Part shown: positions 19,641 through 28,820 of the stretch, in pieces
How the letters are laid out: the number at the start of each line of letters is the position of its first letter
How positions within the stretch are numbered: the first letter of the stretch is position 1
From: Streptomonospora salina
GTDB lineage: Bacteria; Actinomycetota; Actinomycetes; Streptosporangiales; Streptosporangiaceae
Reading direction: 5' to 3'
Assembly (NCBI RefSeq): GCF_014204715.1
Contig: NZ_JACHLY010000001.1
Coordinates: forward strand, 558,001 to 622,000
DNA: 64,000 bases
Notes under the pieces: generated by a model
The model's database searches: none
What the model saw: only the letters and a program-made list of their open reading frames with translations
What the model was told of the DNA's origin: nothing
Position numbers and translations under genes: made by a program

Positions 19641-20963
19641 GTGACCGAGAAGGCCCACAGCGGAGAGCGCGCACAGACCGGTGCCGGCGCCGCGTCCGGT
19701 GCGGCGCCCGGCACGTCCGGCCGCCCCCTGGAAGGGGTGCGGGTGGCGGACCTGTCACGGGTCCTGGCCGGCCCCTACGCCACGATGCTGCTGGCCGACA
19801 TGGGCGCCGACGTGGTCAAGGTCGAGCACCCCGGCCACGGCGACGACACCCGCTCCTGGGGCCCGCCGTGGGCGGGCGAAGAAGCGAGTTACTTCCTGTC
19901 GGTCAACCGCGGCAAGCGCAGCCTGGCGGTGGACCTGAAAGATCCCGAAGGGCTGGCGGCCGTCCAGGACATCTGCGCGAGCGCCGACATCGTGGTGCAG
20001 AATTTCCGGCCCGGCGTGATCGACCGCCTGGGCCTGGGATACGGCGACGTCAGCGCACGCAACCCCGCCGTCGTCTACTGTTCGATCAGCGGTTTCGGCC
20101 CCGAGCACGAGCCCGCCGAGCGCCCGGGCTTCGACCTGATCGTCCAGGCCGAGAGCGGGTTCATGGCCGCCACCGGGGATCCCGACGGCCCGCCGGCCAA
20201 AGCCGGGGTGGCCATCACCGACGTACTGACCGGTCTCAACGCGGCGGTGTCGGTGCTGGGCGCGCTCGTACGGGCGCGCGTAGCCGGGCGGGGCGAGCAC
20301 GTCAGCGTGTCCCTGGTCAACTCGGCGCTGTCGGGCCTGGCCAACGTCACCCAACAGGCGCTGGTCACCGGCGCCGAACCCGAGCGGGTGGGCAACACCC
20401 ACGGTTCGATCGTCCCGTACCAGGCGTTTCCCACCGCAGATTCCGACATCGTGGTCGCGGCCGGCAACGACGCGCTCTACCGGAAGCTGTGCGCGGTGCT
20501 GGGGCGCGACGACCTCGCGTCCCACCCGCGGTTCGCGACCAACCCGGACCGGGTGGCCCACCGCAGGGAACTGGTCGGCGAGATCTCGGCGGAGCTGCGC
20601 ACCCGCCCGGCCGGGGAGTGGCTGGAGCTGCTGCTGGATGCGGGCGTCCCGGTCGGCCGGGTCCGCGGGGTCCTCGACGCCGTACGCAGCGCCGAGCGGG
20701 CCGGCGACGACGTGCTGCTCGGCGCCGAGCATCCCACCGCCGGACCGCTGAACCTCGTACGCGCCGGATTCCGGCTGGACTCCGCGGCCGCGGACGGCGA
20801 CCGCTCCACCGCCCCTCCCCCGCTGCTGGGCGAGCACTCCGCGCGTGTGCTGAACGAGTCCGGCGTGCCTTCCGACCGCGTCGCCCGGCTCATCGAGCGC
20901 GGCGCGGTGCACCAGGCGCCCCGGGACGGCGACGGGACCGGGCAGGCTGCGCCCGCCGGCTGA
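19641..20963 (+). CDS. CaiB/BaiF family CoA-transferase (class III)
   Basis: 440 residues from GTG 19641, preceded by GGGAAGGGAG; the frame is open further upstream but is not coding-like. Landmarks: L-S-R-V-L-A-G-P near residue 40, D-V-V-K-V-E-H-P near 58, and G-F-D-L-I-V-Q-A near 165, whose Asp is the catalytic residue that forms the CoA-linked anhydride. It moves CoA between carboxylic acids. The glutaryl-CoA-dehydrogenase-like gene 80 bp downstream suggests a succinyl-CoA:glutarate CoA-transferase role in lysine or tryptophan breakdown (inference). Confidence 0.88.
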   Translation: MTEKAHSGERAQTGAGAASGAAPGTSGRPLEGVRVADLSRVLAGPYATMLLADMGADVVKVEHPGHGDDTRSWGPPWAGEEASYFLSVNRGKRSLAVDLKDPEGLAAVQDICASADIVVQNFRPGVIDRLGLGYGDVSARNPAVVYCSISGFGPEHEPAERPGFDLIVQAESGFMAATGDPDGPPAKAGVAITDVLTGLNAAVSVLGALVRARVAGRGEHVSVSLVNSALSGLANVTQQALVTGAEPERVGNTHGSIVPYQAFPTADSDIVVAAGNDALYRKLCAVLGRDDLASHPRFATNPDRVAHRRELVGEISAELRTRPAGEWLELLLDAGVPVGRVRGVLDAVRSAERAGDDVLLGAEHPTAGPLNLVRAGFRLDSAAADGDRSTAPPPLLGEHSARVLNESGVPSDRVARLIERGAVHQAPRDGDGTGQAAPAG

Positions 20964-21043
20964 CCGCATCCGCTTCCCGACCGCCCGCCCCGTCCGCACC
21001 CTGTATCCGCTCCCTGTCCGCGACCCGAAGGAGACACCCGGCG

Positions 21044-22234
21044 ATGAGCGACCAGCACCGGCCCGACGCGCCCGACCCGCAGGACTTCCTCGCCCTGGAC
21101 GCCACGCTGTCGGCGGAGGAGGCCGACATCCGCGACACCGTCCGCGCATTCGCCGACCGGGAGCTGCGCCCCGGCGTGGCCGACTGGTTCGATGCGGGCA
21201 CCCTGCCGGACCCGCGGGGGCTGGCCCGCTCCTTCGGCAAGCTGGGCGTTCTGGGCATGCACCTGGAGGGGTACGGGTGCGCCGGGGTCGGTTCCGTCTC
21301 CTACGGCCTGGCCTGCCGTGAGCTCGAAGCGGTCGACTCGGGGCTGCGCAGCTTCGTATCCGTGCAGGGATCACTGGCCATGTTCGCCATCCACAGGTTC
21401 GGCTCCGAGGAGCAGAAGAACGCGTGGCTGCCGCGGATGGCCTCCGGCGACGCGATCGGCTGCTTCGGGCTGACCGAGCCCGACTCCGGCAGCGATCCGG
21501 GGTCGATGCGCACGCGCGCCCGGCGCGACGGTTCCGACTGGGTGCTGGACGGCACCAAAATGTGGATCACCAACGGCTCGGTCGCCGACGTGGCGGTGGT
21601 GTGGGCGGTCACCGAGGACGGTGTCCGGGGGTTCGTCGTGCCCACCGACACGCCCGGTTTCACCGCCAACACCGTGCACCGCAAACTGTCGTTGCGCGCC
21701 TCGATCACCTCCGAGCTGGTGCTGGAGGGGGTGCGGCTGCCCGGCGACGCGGTGCTGCCCGATTCGTCGGGCCTGGGGTCGCCGCTGTCGTGCCTCAACG
21801 AGGCCCGCTACGGCATCGTGTGGGGTGCGGCGGGCGCGGCGCGTGCCTGCTACACCGCCGCTCTGGACTACGCCACCAGCCGCGAGCAGTTCGGCGGCCC
21901 CATCGCCGGATTCCAGCTCACCCAGCGCAAGCTCGCCGACATGGTGCTGGACGTGAACCACGCGGGGATGACGGCGATGCGGATCGGCCGGCTCAAGGAG
22001 AACGGCGCCTGCCACCGCAACCACATCAGCTTCGGCAAGTTCGGCAACGTCGCCGCCGCCCAGCGCGTGGCGCGCTCCGCCCGATCGATGCACGGAGCCA
22101 ACGGCATCACACTGGAGTACCCGGTGATGCGGCACATGGTGAACCTGGAGACGGTGGCCACCTACGAGGGCACCGAGGAGATCCATGCGCTGAGCATCGG
22201 CCAGGCGGTGACCGGTGTCTCGGCGTTCCGCTGA
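21044..22234 (+). CDS. gcdH: Glutaryl-CoA dehydrogenase-like acyl-CoA dehydrogenase
   Basis: 396 residues from ATG 21044 with GAAGGAGA about 10 nt upstream. FAD-dependent acyl-CoA dehydrogenase fold: C-F-G-L-T-E-P-D-S-G-S-D near residue 140, M-W-I-T-N-G near 170, S-R-E-Q-F-G near 280 and Y-E-G-T-E-E-I-H near 373, which places the catalytic base Glu where glutaryl-CoA dehydrogenases have it. N-terminal A-L-D-A-T-L and H-L-E-G-Y-G-C-A-G are also gcdH-like. It oxidatively decarboxylates glutaryl-CoA to crotonyl-CoA. Paired with the upstream CoA-transferase. Confidence 0.9.
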   Translation: MSDQHRPDAPDPQDFLALDATLSAEEADIRDTVRAFADRELRPGVADWFDAGTLPDPRGLARSFGKLGVLGMHLEGYGCAGVGSVSYGLACRELEAVDSGLRSFVSVQGSLAMFAIHRFGSEEQKNAWLPRMASGDAIGCFGLTEPDSGSDPGSMRTRARRDGSDWVLDGTKMWITNGSVADVAVVWAVTEDGVRGFVVPTDTPGFTANTVHRKLSLRASITSELVLEGVRLPGDAVLPDSSGLGSPLSCLNEARYGIVWGAAGAARACYTAALDYATSREQFGGPIAGFQLTQRKLADMVLDVNHAGMTAMRIGRLKENGACHRNHISFGKFGNVAAAQRVARSARSMHGANGITLEYPVMRHMVNLETVATYEGTEEIHALSIGQAVTGVSAFR

Positions 22235-22306
22235 CTGAGGCGCTGCGGGGTGCGGGCCACTGCGCCGAGGCACCACAATGGAGGCAATCGAGTGAGGGAG
22301 ACGTCG

Positions 22307-22771
22307 ATGCCAGACGAGGCCGGCCGCTTTCCCCGTACACGGCTGGGGCGCACCGCCAACGCCGTCATCGCGGGCTTCATCAGGTACGGAATCAGCCCCG
22401 GCGACATGCGGCTGCTCACCACGCGCGGCCACCGGTCGGGATTCCTTCGCACCACCCCCGTCAGCCTGCTGGAGAACGAGCTGGGCAGGTTCCTCGTCGG
22501 CGCCTACGGCGAGACGGGCTGGGTGCGCAACATCCGGTGCGACGGGTTCGGGACGCTGCGCCACGGCGGATGGATCGAGCTGATCAGCGTCGTGGAGACC
22601 GGCCCGGACCGTGCGGCGCCCGTGCTCAAGGCGTACCTGGACCATCCGCGGGCGAGGGTGGTGGCCGACCGGTTCACCGCCGCTGCGGACGCGCCGGTCG
22701 CGGCGTTCGAACAGGACGCGGCCACGCACCCGGTCTTCGAGATCGTCCGCAGTACCACGGTGCGGCTCTAA
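22307..22771 (+). CDS. Ddn-like deazaflavin (F420)-dependent oxidoreductase family protein
   Basis: 154 residues from ATG 22307, six nt after GAGGGAG. It has the split-barrel pattern of the actinobacterial nitroreductase/quinone-reductase family (DUF385): L-L-T-T-R-G-H-R-S-G near residue 37, where cofactor F420 phosphates normally bind, then G-W-V-R-N-I near 68 and the F-E-I-V-R-S-T-T-V-R-L end. The more usual L-x-T-x-G-R-K-S-G is altered, so F420 use is likely but not certain. It follows the acyl-CoA dehydrogenase by 72 bp on the same strand. Confidence 0.75.
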   Translation: MPDEAGRFPRTRLGRTANAVIAGFIRYGISPGDMRLLTTRGHRSGFLRTTPVSLLENELGRFLVGAYGETGWVRNIRCDGFGTLRHGGWIELISVVETGPDRAAPVLKAYLDHPRARVVADRFTAAADAPVAAFEQDAATHPVFEIVRSTTVRL

Positions 22772-23112
22772 CCTCGGGCGTGTCCGCACGCCCCATCCGC
22801 ACATGCGCGACGCCGTTCCGAACCGGGCCACGAGGGGTGCTCTGGCCCCTGGTCTTCGGGAACAGCGGGGCCCGAGAGCACGGAGGCGCCTCTGCGGCGA
22901 GGGCCGCTGAGGCGTGCCCGCGGTGCGGGCCGCCGGGGCCGGCGGTTCGCCGCCGGCCGGGACCCGCTCGCCGACTCCCCGGGCCCGGGGCGCCCTCCCT
23001 TGCGGAAGGGCACCCCGCCGGGGGCGGCGGACCGTACAAGAGCGGGGTTCGCGCGGTCCGCCGACACTACCGGGGGTGATCCGCACCGTCTGCGGTCCCG
23101 GTTACACCGCTC
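22772..23112. other. Convergent gap with weak hairpin
   Basis: About 340 bp between the convergent Ddn-like and lysozyme-like genes. The only structure I see is a hairpin at 22992-23011 (CCCTCCC / GGAAGGG arms, one mismatch) that could serve as a terminator. No gene-like frame. Confidence 0.35.
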
Positions 23113-23691
23113 TTACCAGAGTTCGTCCACGATGGTCATGGCGTCCGCGGACATGGGCTGGTAGCGGTCGGGGTAGGCCGAGCGCTGCACGCCCTGGCTG
23201 ACGATGCCGATCTGGTTGTCCTTCCAGCCCTCTCCCGGGTAAAGGCGCACCATCTCGTCGAGGAAGGCGTTGGTGGCCCATTCGGGGTCCAACCGGTCGG
23301 AGCCCGATCCCCAGTGGGCGCGCTGCTGGAACAGGCCGAGGCTGTCGTGGTCCACTTCGACGTTGATGTTCTGCAGGTGCGTTTCGACGATGGTCGTCGT
23401 GACGGCGATGTCGGCGACGCGGTTTCCCATGCCGCGGTCCTGCACGGCGTCGACCACAGCGCGGGCGCAGGAGACGCGGTAGCCGTCCATCTGCCCCTTC
23501 AGATCGTCCTCCAGCGTGTCGTTGAGCCGGTCGGCCAGCTTCTCGTCCTTCTTGGTGGGGCCGTCCTCGGCACACGGGTTCACCGAGTACTGGGTGGTCG
23601 CGGCTTCGGCGGGAGCGGCGCCGACGGTCGTGACTGCGGCGCTCAGCGGAACCGCGGCTGCGGCGATGAGGGTTTTGTACAGCTTGCGCAT
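23113..23691 (-). CDS. Secreted small lysozyme-like protein, function unknown
   Basis: 192 residues with a Sec signal peptide: M-R-K-L-Y-K, a hydrophobic core, then A-P-A-E-A cleavage near residue 30. The mature part has two cysteines (about 41 and 75), probably disulfide-bonded, and D-H-D-S-L-G-L-F-Q-Q-R near residue 115. That motif recurs in actinobacterial extracellular proteins related to lysozyme-like and transglycosylase-like domains. A catalytic Glu is plausible in I-V-E-T-H near 103. GCAAGGA precedes the start by 9 nt. Cell-wall action is inferred; I know no characterised homologue. Confidence 0.7.
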   Translation of the reverse strand: MRKLYKTLIAAAAVPLSAAVTTVGAAPAEAATTQYSVNPCAEDGPTKKDEKLADRLNDTLEDDLKGQMDGYRVSCARAVVDAVQDRGMGNRVADIAVTTTIVETHLQNINVEVDHDSLGLFQQRAHWGSGSDRLDPEWATNAFLDEMVRLYPGEGWKDNQIGIVSQGVQRSAYPDRYQPMSADAMTIVDELW

Positions 23692-25283
23692 GGGTATGTC
23701 CTTGCTTGAAGTGAAAAAGGAGTGCGGGGCGCAGTCGGCACGGGTATACGACGTGCTCTGATGACAACCGGGCAGCGGTTCTCGTCGGAGCGGTGCCGAC
23801 GCGCATCGTTGTAGTAGCGAGGGACACCGGTGGCGGGCGGAAGGGTTCCGCGTCAGTGGTGTGACCGAGAACCGGTGGGGTGCTCGGCACCGCTTACATG
23901 CCTTTTCCGCTCACTACGGCGGATCGGCCGGTTCCGGCGCTGGTTTTCGCCGGTACGGGCGTGGTGGGGGTGCCCCCGTTCGCGTGGGCGGTGCGGCTCC
24001 ATTGCCGCCCGCGTCCGCGGCGCCGCCCAAGACGCTGTGCCTTGAAGGTCGGCGATATCGGCCACCGTAACCGACACGTTACCTGGTTTGCCAGGACGTG
24101 AAAGTACTCCGTCGCAGGCCACAGGGTGGACAAGCCCCGGGCGGCGGCAGCGCGAGCGACCGCACGGGCCCGATGCGCAGGTGTCCGAATCCGGCATGAG
24201 TGCGGCGTTTCAGGTGACTCGCCGAACCCCTTTCCCTTCCCGCAATCGCGGTGGAAACCTCCCTCTTTACTCCAGTAAAGAGCAGTTATATGACATAAGT
24301 CTCACTTGGGGTTACCTTGCCGCGCAGTTGACCCTTCTGGCGGTTTCGCGGCCGTGGCTGCGGTCCGGTTCCGGGTCGAGCCGCCGACGGGCGCAACCGC
24401 TCCGCCGGTCGCTTCCGCGCCGGGCACACGCCACAGCGCCCCTCGCGGTGCGGGTCGCAGGTGGACCGGAGCCCGCATTCGCCGACCGCGCGCCGGGGCG
24501 GTTTCAGCTCCGGCAGGTCCGGCTGCGCAAACGGGTCGGCGGCTCGTCGGCGCCCGGGCGAGGGAGCGGGCGCGGGCGCGGATCACGGTTCGATGCCGCC
24601 CATGGGCAACCACGCCGGCCGTATGGCCGCGCTGGGGCGGGTGCCGGGGCCGCCTGCGGGCACCGCGGGTACCGGATCCGCTCCGCACCGCGACGAACGC
24701 CCAGTGGGGTCCGCCACGGAACGAGGGGCTCCGCGTCGGTGTCCGCCGGTATGCGGCAGCGAATCCGTCGTAGGGGAACGCCCCCGATCCCTCCGTGCTC
24801 ATCGATCGTCGAGGCGCATTCGCAGCGCGTCACCGACAACTCGCGGCCCGGTCTACCGACGTTTCCGTGACCGTCGCCACGGTCGTCGCAGAATGCTCAC
24901 CGGAGAGCCGCGTCTCCAACCGCCGCACGACTCCGACGGGTGCTGAGAACGTGCTTCAGCACGGATACCGCGATCGCGTGAACGCGTCCGCGGAGAATCT
25001 CGGCTTTCGGGACTTCGGGAAGGTCCATCTACTCGGCCGTCTCGCGAACCGGATCCACGCCGCCCTTCTGCGGACCCCCGCATCGTTCCACGGGCGCAGA
25101 AATTCCCGTCTCGGCTCCCCTCACTCCGGCGAAGCGGACCGATCACCCTCGACCGCGCGGAGCTTCCGATACGGATACGGCGAAATTCCGCGTTCCTCCG
25201 GCGCGGCGCCTGCGATCGTGCGAGCAGCCCGGCCGTCCGGCGGCCCGGCACCGGACCTCGGGCGGTTCGGCGGACATGCGAAC
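23692..25283. other. About 1.6 kb without a recognisable gene
   Basis: The stretch between the lysozyme-like gene and the metK terminator is less GC-rich than the genome. Its open frames are short and rich in Arg, Ser and Pro, and they overlap in several phases, which is typical of non-coding DNA. I see no RNA gene. The only clear structure is the A/T-rich palindrome at 24263-24282 and the promoter-like TTATATGACATAAG next to it. It may be decayed genes or a long untranslated or regulatory tract. Confidence 0.5.
24263..24282. promoter_or_regulatory. Perfect 9-bp inverted repeat, operator-like
   Basis: CTCTTTACT, a CC spacer and AGTAAAGAG form an exact palindrome 20 bp long. TTATATGACATAAG, an A/T-rich promoter-like block with its own TTAT...ATAA symmetry, begins about 4 bp later. 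Such A/T-rich palindromes are rare in this sequence and look like a repressor site. No obvious target gene starts nearby on either strand. Confidence 0.4.
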
Positions 25284-25323
25284 GCGCCCGGCCGCGACCC
25301 CTCGCAGGGCCGCGGCCGGGCGC
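25284..25323 (-). terminator. metK terminator
   Basis: Perfect 13-bp stem (arms 25284-25296 and 25311-25323, left arm GCGCCCGGCCGCG) with a 14-nt loop, about 50 bp after the metK stop. No T-tract follows. Confidence 0.7.
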
Positions 25324-25372
25324 ACTTCACTGCCGGGCGCCCGGGTCAAGGGCGCTCGCGCCGATCAGGGGA

Positions 25373-26566
25373 TCAGGCGCCGGCGGCGGCCTTCAGGGCG
25401 GCGGCGCGGTCGGTCTGCTCCCAGGTGAACTTCGCGTCCTGGCGGCCGAAGTGGCCGTAGGCCGCGGTCTCGGAGTAGATCGGGCGCAGCAGGTTCAGGT
25501 CGCGCACGATCGCGGCGGGACGCAGGTCGAAGACCTCGTGGACGGCCTTCTCGATGACCTCGGGGGCGACCTTCTCGGTGCCGAAGGTCTCGATGAAGAC
25601 GCCCACCGGGTGCGCCTTGCCGATCGCGTAGGCGGTCTGCACCTCGGCGCGGTCGGCCAGGCCGGCCGCCACGATGTTCTTGGCGACCCAGCGCGTGGCG
25701 TAGGCGGCCGAACGGTCCACCTTGGACGGGTCCTTGCCGGAGAAGGCACCGCCGCCGTGGCGGGCGTAGCCGCCGTAGGTGTCGACGATGATCTTGCGGC
25801 CGGTCAGACCGGCGTCGCCCATCGGGCCGCCGATCTCGAAGCGGCCGGTCGGGTTGACCAGCAGCCGGTAGTCGTCGGACTCGAGCCCGTAGCTCGCGAC
25901 GACCGGGGCGATGACGTGCTCCTTGATGTCCGGCGTGAGGAGCTCGTCGATGTCGATGTCGGGCGCGTGCTGGCTGGAAACGACGACCGTGTCCAGACGC
26001 ACCGGCTTCTGGCCCTCGTACTCGACGGTGACCTGGGTCTTGCCGTCGGGACGGAGGTAGGGAACCGTGCCGTTGTGGCGGACCTCGGAGAGGCGCTCCG
26101 CCAGGGCGTGGGCCAGCTTGATCGGCAGCGGCATGAGCTCGGGGGTCTCGTTGCACGCGTAGCCGAACATCAGGCCCTGGTCGCCGGCGCCCTGCTTGTC
26201 GAGGGCGTCGTCCTCGTTCTCGACACGCGCCTCGTAGGCGGTGTCGACGCCCTGGGCGATGTCGGGCGACTGGGCGTCCAGGGAGACCGAAACGCCGCAG
26301 GACTGACCGTCGAAGCCCTTGGCGGAGGAGTCGTAACCGATCTCCAGAATCTTGTTGCGGACGATCTCCTGGATGTCGACGTAGGTCTGAGTGGTGACCT
26401 CACCGGCCACGTGTACCTGTCCGGTGGTGATCAGGGTCTCAGCGGCGACCCGGCTGGCCGGGTCGTCCTTGAGCATCGCGTCGAGGATCGCGTCACTGAT
26501 CTGGTCGGCCATCTTGTCGGGGTGGCCTTCGGTGACCGACTCGGAGGTGAAAAGGCGACGGGACAC
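25373..26566 (-). CDS. metK: S-adenosylmethionine synthetase
   Basis: 397 residues from GTG 26566 ([10 protein letters not shown]), chosen because AAGGAGT lies 8 nt upstream. Motifs: G-H-P-D-K (about 14-18), [12 protein letters not shown] near 125, and [16 protein letters not shown] near 275, the P-loop-like phosphate site. It makes SAM from methionine and ATP. Last gene of the mihF-gmk-rpoZ-coaBC-metK series, but 422 bp from coaBC, so it probably has its own promoter. Confidence 0.97.
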   Translation of the reverse strand: MSRRLFTSESVTEGHPDKMADQISDAILDAMLKDDPASRVAAETLITTGQVHVAGEVTTQTYVDIQEIVRNKILEIGYDSSAKGFDGQSCGVSVSLDAQSPDIAQGVDTAYEARVENEDDALDKQGAGDQGLMFGYACNETPELMPLPIKLAHALAERLSEVRHNGTVPYLRPDGKTQVTVEYEGQKPVRLDTVVVSSQHAPDIDIDELLTPDIKEHVIAPVVASYGLESDDYRLLVNPTGRFEIGGPMGDAGLTGRKIIVDTYGGYARHGGGAFSGKDPSKVDRSAAYATRWVAKNIVAAGLADRAEVQTAYAIGKAHPVGVFIETFGTEKVAPEVIEKAVHEVFDLRPAAIVRDLNLLRPIYSETAAYGHFGRQDAKFTWEQTDRAAALKAAAGA

Positions 26567-26988
26567 GTTGAGTGACTCCTTGCAGCGGCTGCTGGCTGAC
26601 AGTTGTCGGCTCGGCTCGGCCATCACGGAGAGAAACGGGGGGCTTCTCCGCGAAACCGACCGACGCGGTTGGTTTCTGAGGACCACTGTAGTGGGGCGCC
26701 GCTCGGCACGCTCGGGCGGCCTCGCCGCTTCGGCCGTTCGGCGGCGGCTGTGAAGGTGGCCCGGCGGCGGCCTCTGAGCGCGGAATGCCTACTCAAGCGG
26801 CAACCTGCGGACTGTGACGCACGACACAGGAGAATTTCCGGTACCGCCCTGATCGTACCCATGTGCTGGGAATTTCTGTAGCGCAAAGCGGAACACGAAG
26901 CTGGACACGCAACAGCGGCGTCGGCGGAATCGGTCCGTGGAACGGCCGGCACGCGCCGGACAGGATCACGCGGGGTAGTCGGTCGCCG
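26567..26988. other. metK leader / coaBC-metK gap
   Basis: 422 bp. It contains a short palindrome CCACTGTAGTGG (26683-26694), whose minus strand gives a TACAGT -10-like box about 110 bp before metK, and A/T-richer DNA around 26820-26890. I looked for a SAM riboswitch and saw no convincing one. No gene. Confidence 0.35.
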
Positions 26989-28218
26989 CTACGGCGCGGC
27001 GCCGCCTTCGGGAATCCGCTGCGCCACCAGGTCCCAGACCCGGTCGGCCAGATCCTCCTTGGGACCGCGCGGGATCTCGGTGGCCGAACCGTCGGCGCCC
27101 AGGACCACCGCCTGGTTGTCCTCGGTACCGAAAGCGCGCCCGTCGCCCACCTCGTTGACCACGAGCAGGTCGCAGCCCTTGCGGTCGAGCTTGGCGCGGC
27201 CGTTGGCCAGGACGTCGTCGGTCTCGGCGGCGAAACCCACGACCACCTGGCCGGGACGGGCCCGCTCGGCGCTCAGCTCACGCAGGATGTCGGGATTCTC
27301 GGCGAGTTCGACGGGCTCCGGTCCCGCCCCCGTCTTCTTGATCTTTCCAGCCGCGGTTTCGGCCGGCCGGAAGTCGGCGACTGCCGCGGCCATGACGACG
27401 GCGTCGGCCGCGGCGCTGTGGGCGAGAACGGCCTCACGCATCTCCCGGGCCGATCCCACGGGCACGACCTCGGCGCCGGCGGGCGGCGGAACGGAGACCT
27501 CACCCGAGACGAGGGTCACTCGGGCGCCGCGGGCCAGCGCCGTGGCGGCCAGCGCACTGCCCTGGCGCCCCGAGGAGCGGTTGCCGATGAATCGGACGGG
27601 GTCGATGGGCTCGCGGGTGCCGCCCGCGGTGATCAGGACACGGTGTCCGGCCAGGTCGGCGGGCAGGTCTCCGCGGGCGAGCACGCGCCGCGCCGCGGCG
27701 AAGACGTCGTCGGGTTCGGGAAGGCGGCCCGGTCCGGTGTCGGCGCCGGTGAGCCGGCCCACGGCCGGATCGAGCACCACGGCTCCGCGCGAGCGCAGCG
27801 TGGCGACGTTGGCCTGCGTGGCCGGGTGCTCCCACATCTCGGTGTGCATGGCCGGGGCGAAGACCACCGGACAGCGCGCGGTGAGCAGCGTATTGGTGAG
27901 CAGGTCGTCGGCCAGGCCGTTGGCGGCTTTGGCCAGCAGGTCGGCGGTCGCGGGCGCGACGAGGACGAGGTCGGCGCGGCGGCCGGTGCGCACGTGCGGG
28001 ACCTCGTGCACGGATTCCCACACCCCGGTGGCCACCGGGCGGCCGGACAGGGCGGCCCAGGTGGGCTCGCCCACGAACCGCAGGGCGTCGGCGGTGGGGA
28101 CGACTTGGACACTGTGCCCGGACTCGGTCAGGCGGCGCAGCAGCTCGCACACCTTGTAGGCGGCGATGCCTGCCCCGACGCCCAGGACGACCTCGGGCCG
28201 GTTATCGGTATTCACCAC
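26989..28218 (-). CDS. coaBC: Phosphopantothenoylcysteine decarboxylase / phosphopantothenate-cysteine ligase
   Basis: 409 residues from GTG 28218 (a second GTG is adjacent). The N-terminal flavin-dependent decarboxylase (CoaC) has L-G-V-G-A-G-I-A-A-Y-K at 12-22, L-V-A-P-A-T-A-D near 86 and P-A-M-H-T-E-M-W near 121-128. The C-terminal CoaB ligase has I-T-A-G-G-T-R-E-P-I-D near 197, N-R-S-S-G near 212 and A-A-A-V-A-D-F-R-P near 277. Together they convert 4'-phosphopantothenate and cysteine to 4'-phosphopantetheine for coenzyme A. 105 bp after rpoZ. Confidence 0.96.
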   Translation of the reverse strand: MVNTDNRPEVVLGVGAGIAAYKVCELLRRLTESGHSVQVVPTADALRFVGEPTWAALSGRPVATGVWESVHEVPHVRTGRRADLVLVAPATADLLAKAANGLADDLLTNTLLTARCPVVFAPAMHTEMWEHPATQANVATLRSRGAVVLDPAVGRLTGADTGPGRLPEPDDVFAAARRVLARGDLPADLAGHRVLITAGGTREPIDPVRFIGNRSSGRQGSALAATALARGARVTLVSGEVSVPPPAGAEVVPVGSAREMREAVLAHSAAADAVVMAAAVADFRPAETAAGKIKKTGAGPEPVELAENPDILRELSAERARPGQVVVGFAAETDDVLANGRAKLDRKGCDLLVVNEVGDGRAFGTEDNQAVVLGADGSATEIPRGPKEDLADRVWDLVAQRIPEGGAAP

Positions 28219-28323
28219 AGGATCTCAGCGGATGCGGCCGCGCCGGGCGCGGCGCCCCGGCCGGACGGTGTTCCGCGGGCCGCCGACGCGGGCGGCCGAC
28301 GGCGGAACACGCCCGGGACGGGC

Positions 28324-28590
28324 TCAGGCGCCCTCGTAGGGCTCGGCGGTGAGCAGGCCGCTCTTGACCTCGCGCAGCGCGATGGACAGGGCCTTCTCCT
28401 GGACCTGGGTCTCGACGAGCGGACCCACGTACTCCAGCAGGCCTTCGCCCAGCTGGGCGTAGTAGGCGTTGATCTGCCGGGCGCGCTTGGCGCTCATGGC
28501 GACCAGGCTGTACTTGCTTTCGACGCATTCGAGGAGGTCGTCGATCGGCGGGTTGGTGATGCCTTCGGCGACGGGCTCGGTGCCTGCCAC
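28324..28590 (-). CDS. rpoZ: RNA polymerase omega subunit
   Basis: 88 residues from GTG 28590 with AGGGGGA about 6 nt upstream. [16 protein letters not shown] and [11 protein letters not shown] are the conserved omega blocks. The C-terminal [10 protein letters not shown] is typical of actinobacteria. It helps assemble beta-prime into the polymerase. Sits between gmk and coaBC as in most actinobacteria. Confidence 0.96.
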   Translation of the reverse strand: MAGTEPVAEGITNPPIDDLLECVESKYSLVAMSAKRARQINAYYAQLGEGLLEYVGPLVETQVQEKALSIALREVKSGLLTAEPYEGA

Positions 28591-28760
28591 GTGCGTCCCC
28601 CTGGACGGTCGGACGGCCCCGGCGGGGCCTGCGGACGGTGATCGTGCTATCAGGATAGTCGACCCGCTCCCCCGCTCCGGCCGTCACAGCGCACCGGATC
28701 CGGACGGATCGCGGAAGCCGGTCCGGGGACGCTGCGGGTCGCGTTCCCCGCCGGGTGCCG

Positions 28761-28808
28761 CCGGCCGGGGCCGTGTCCCCGCCCGGGCGGGGACACGGCC
28801 CCGGCCGG
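28761..28808 (-). terminator. Perfect 48-bp palindrome after gmk
   Basis: Two adjoining 24-bp arms (28761-28784 and 28785-28808) are exact reverse complements, with only CCCGGG at the centre. They lie 12 bp past the gmk stop. GGTG/CACC outside the arms extends the stem further around a 3-nt bulge. It is a very strong terminator-like hairpin between gmk and rpoZ and may also act as a cruciform. No T-tract. Confidence 0.7.
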
Positions 28809-28820
28809 CACCGCAGCCGC

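Noticed and set aside
24088-24946. Overlapping frames of 155-260 codons in the gene-free tract
   Set aside because: Compositions are Arg/Ser/Pro-biased, several phases are open at once, no ribosome-binding sites are seen, and no family motif appears.
17613-25283. Defence island, prophage or biosynthetic cluster around the Uma2 and DUF574 genes
   Set aside because: There is no integrase, transposase, restriction, toxin-antitoxin or assembly-line gene. The genes are common actinobacterial accessory families.
26567-26988. SAM riboswitch upstream of metK
   Set aside because: I could not find the conserved core of any SAM or SAH riboswitch class in this leader.
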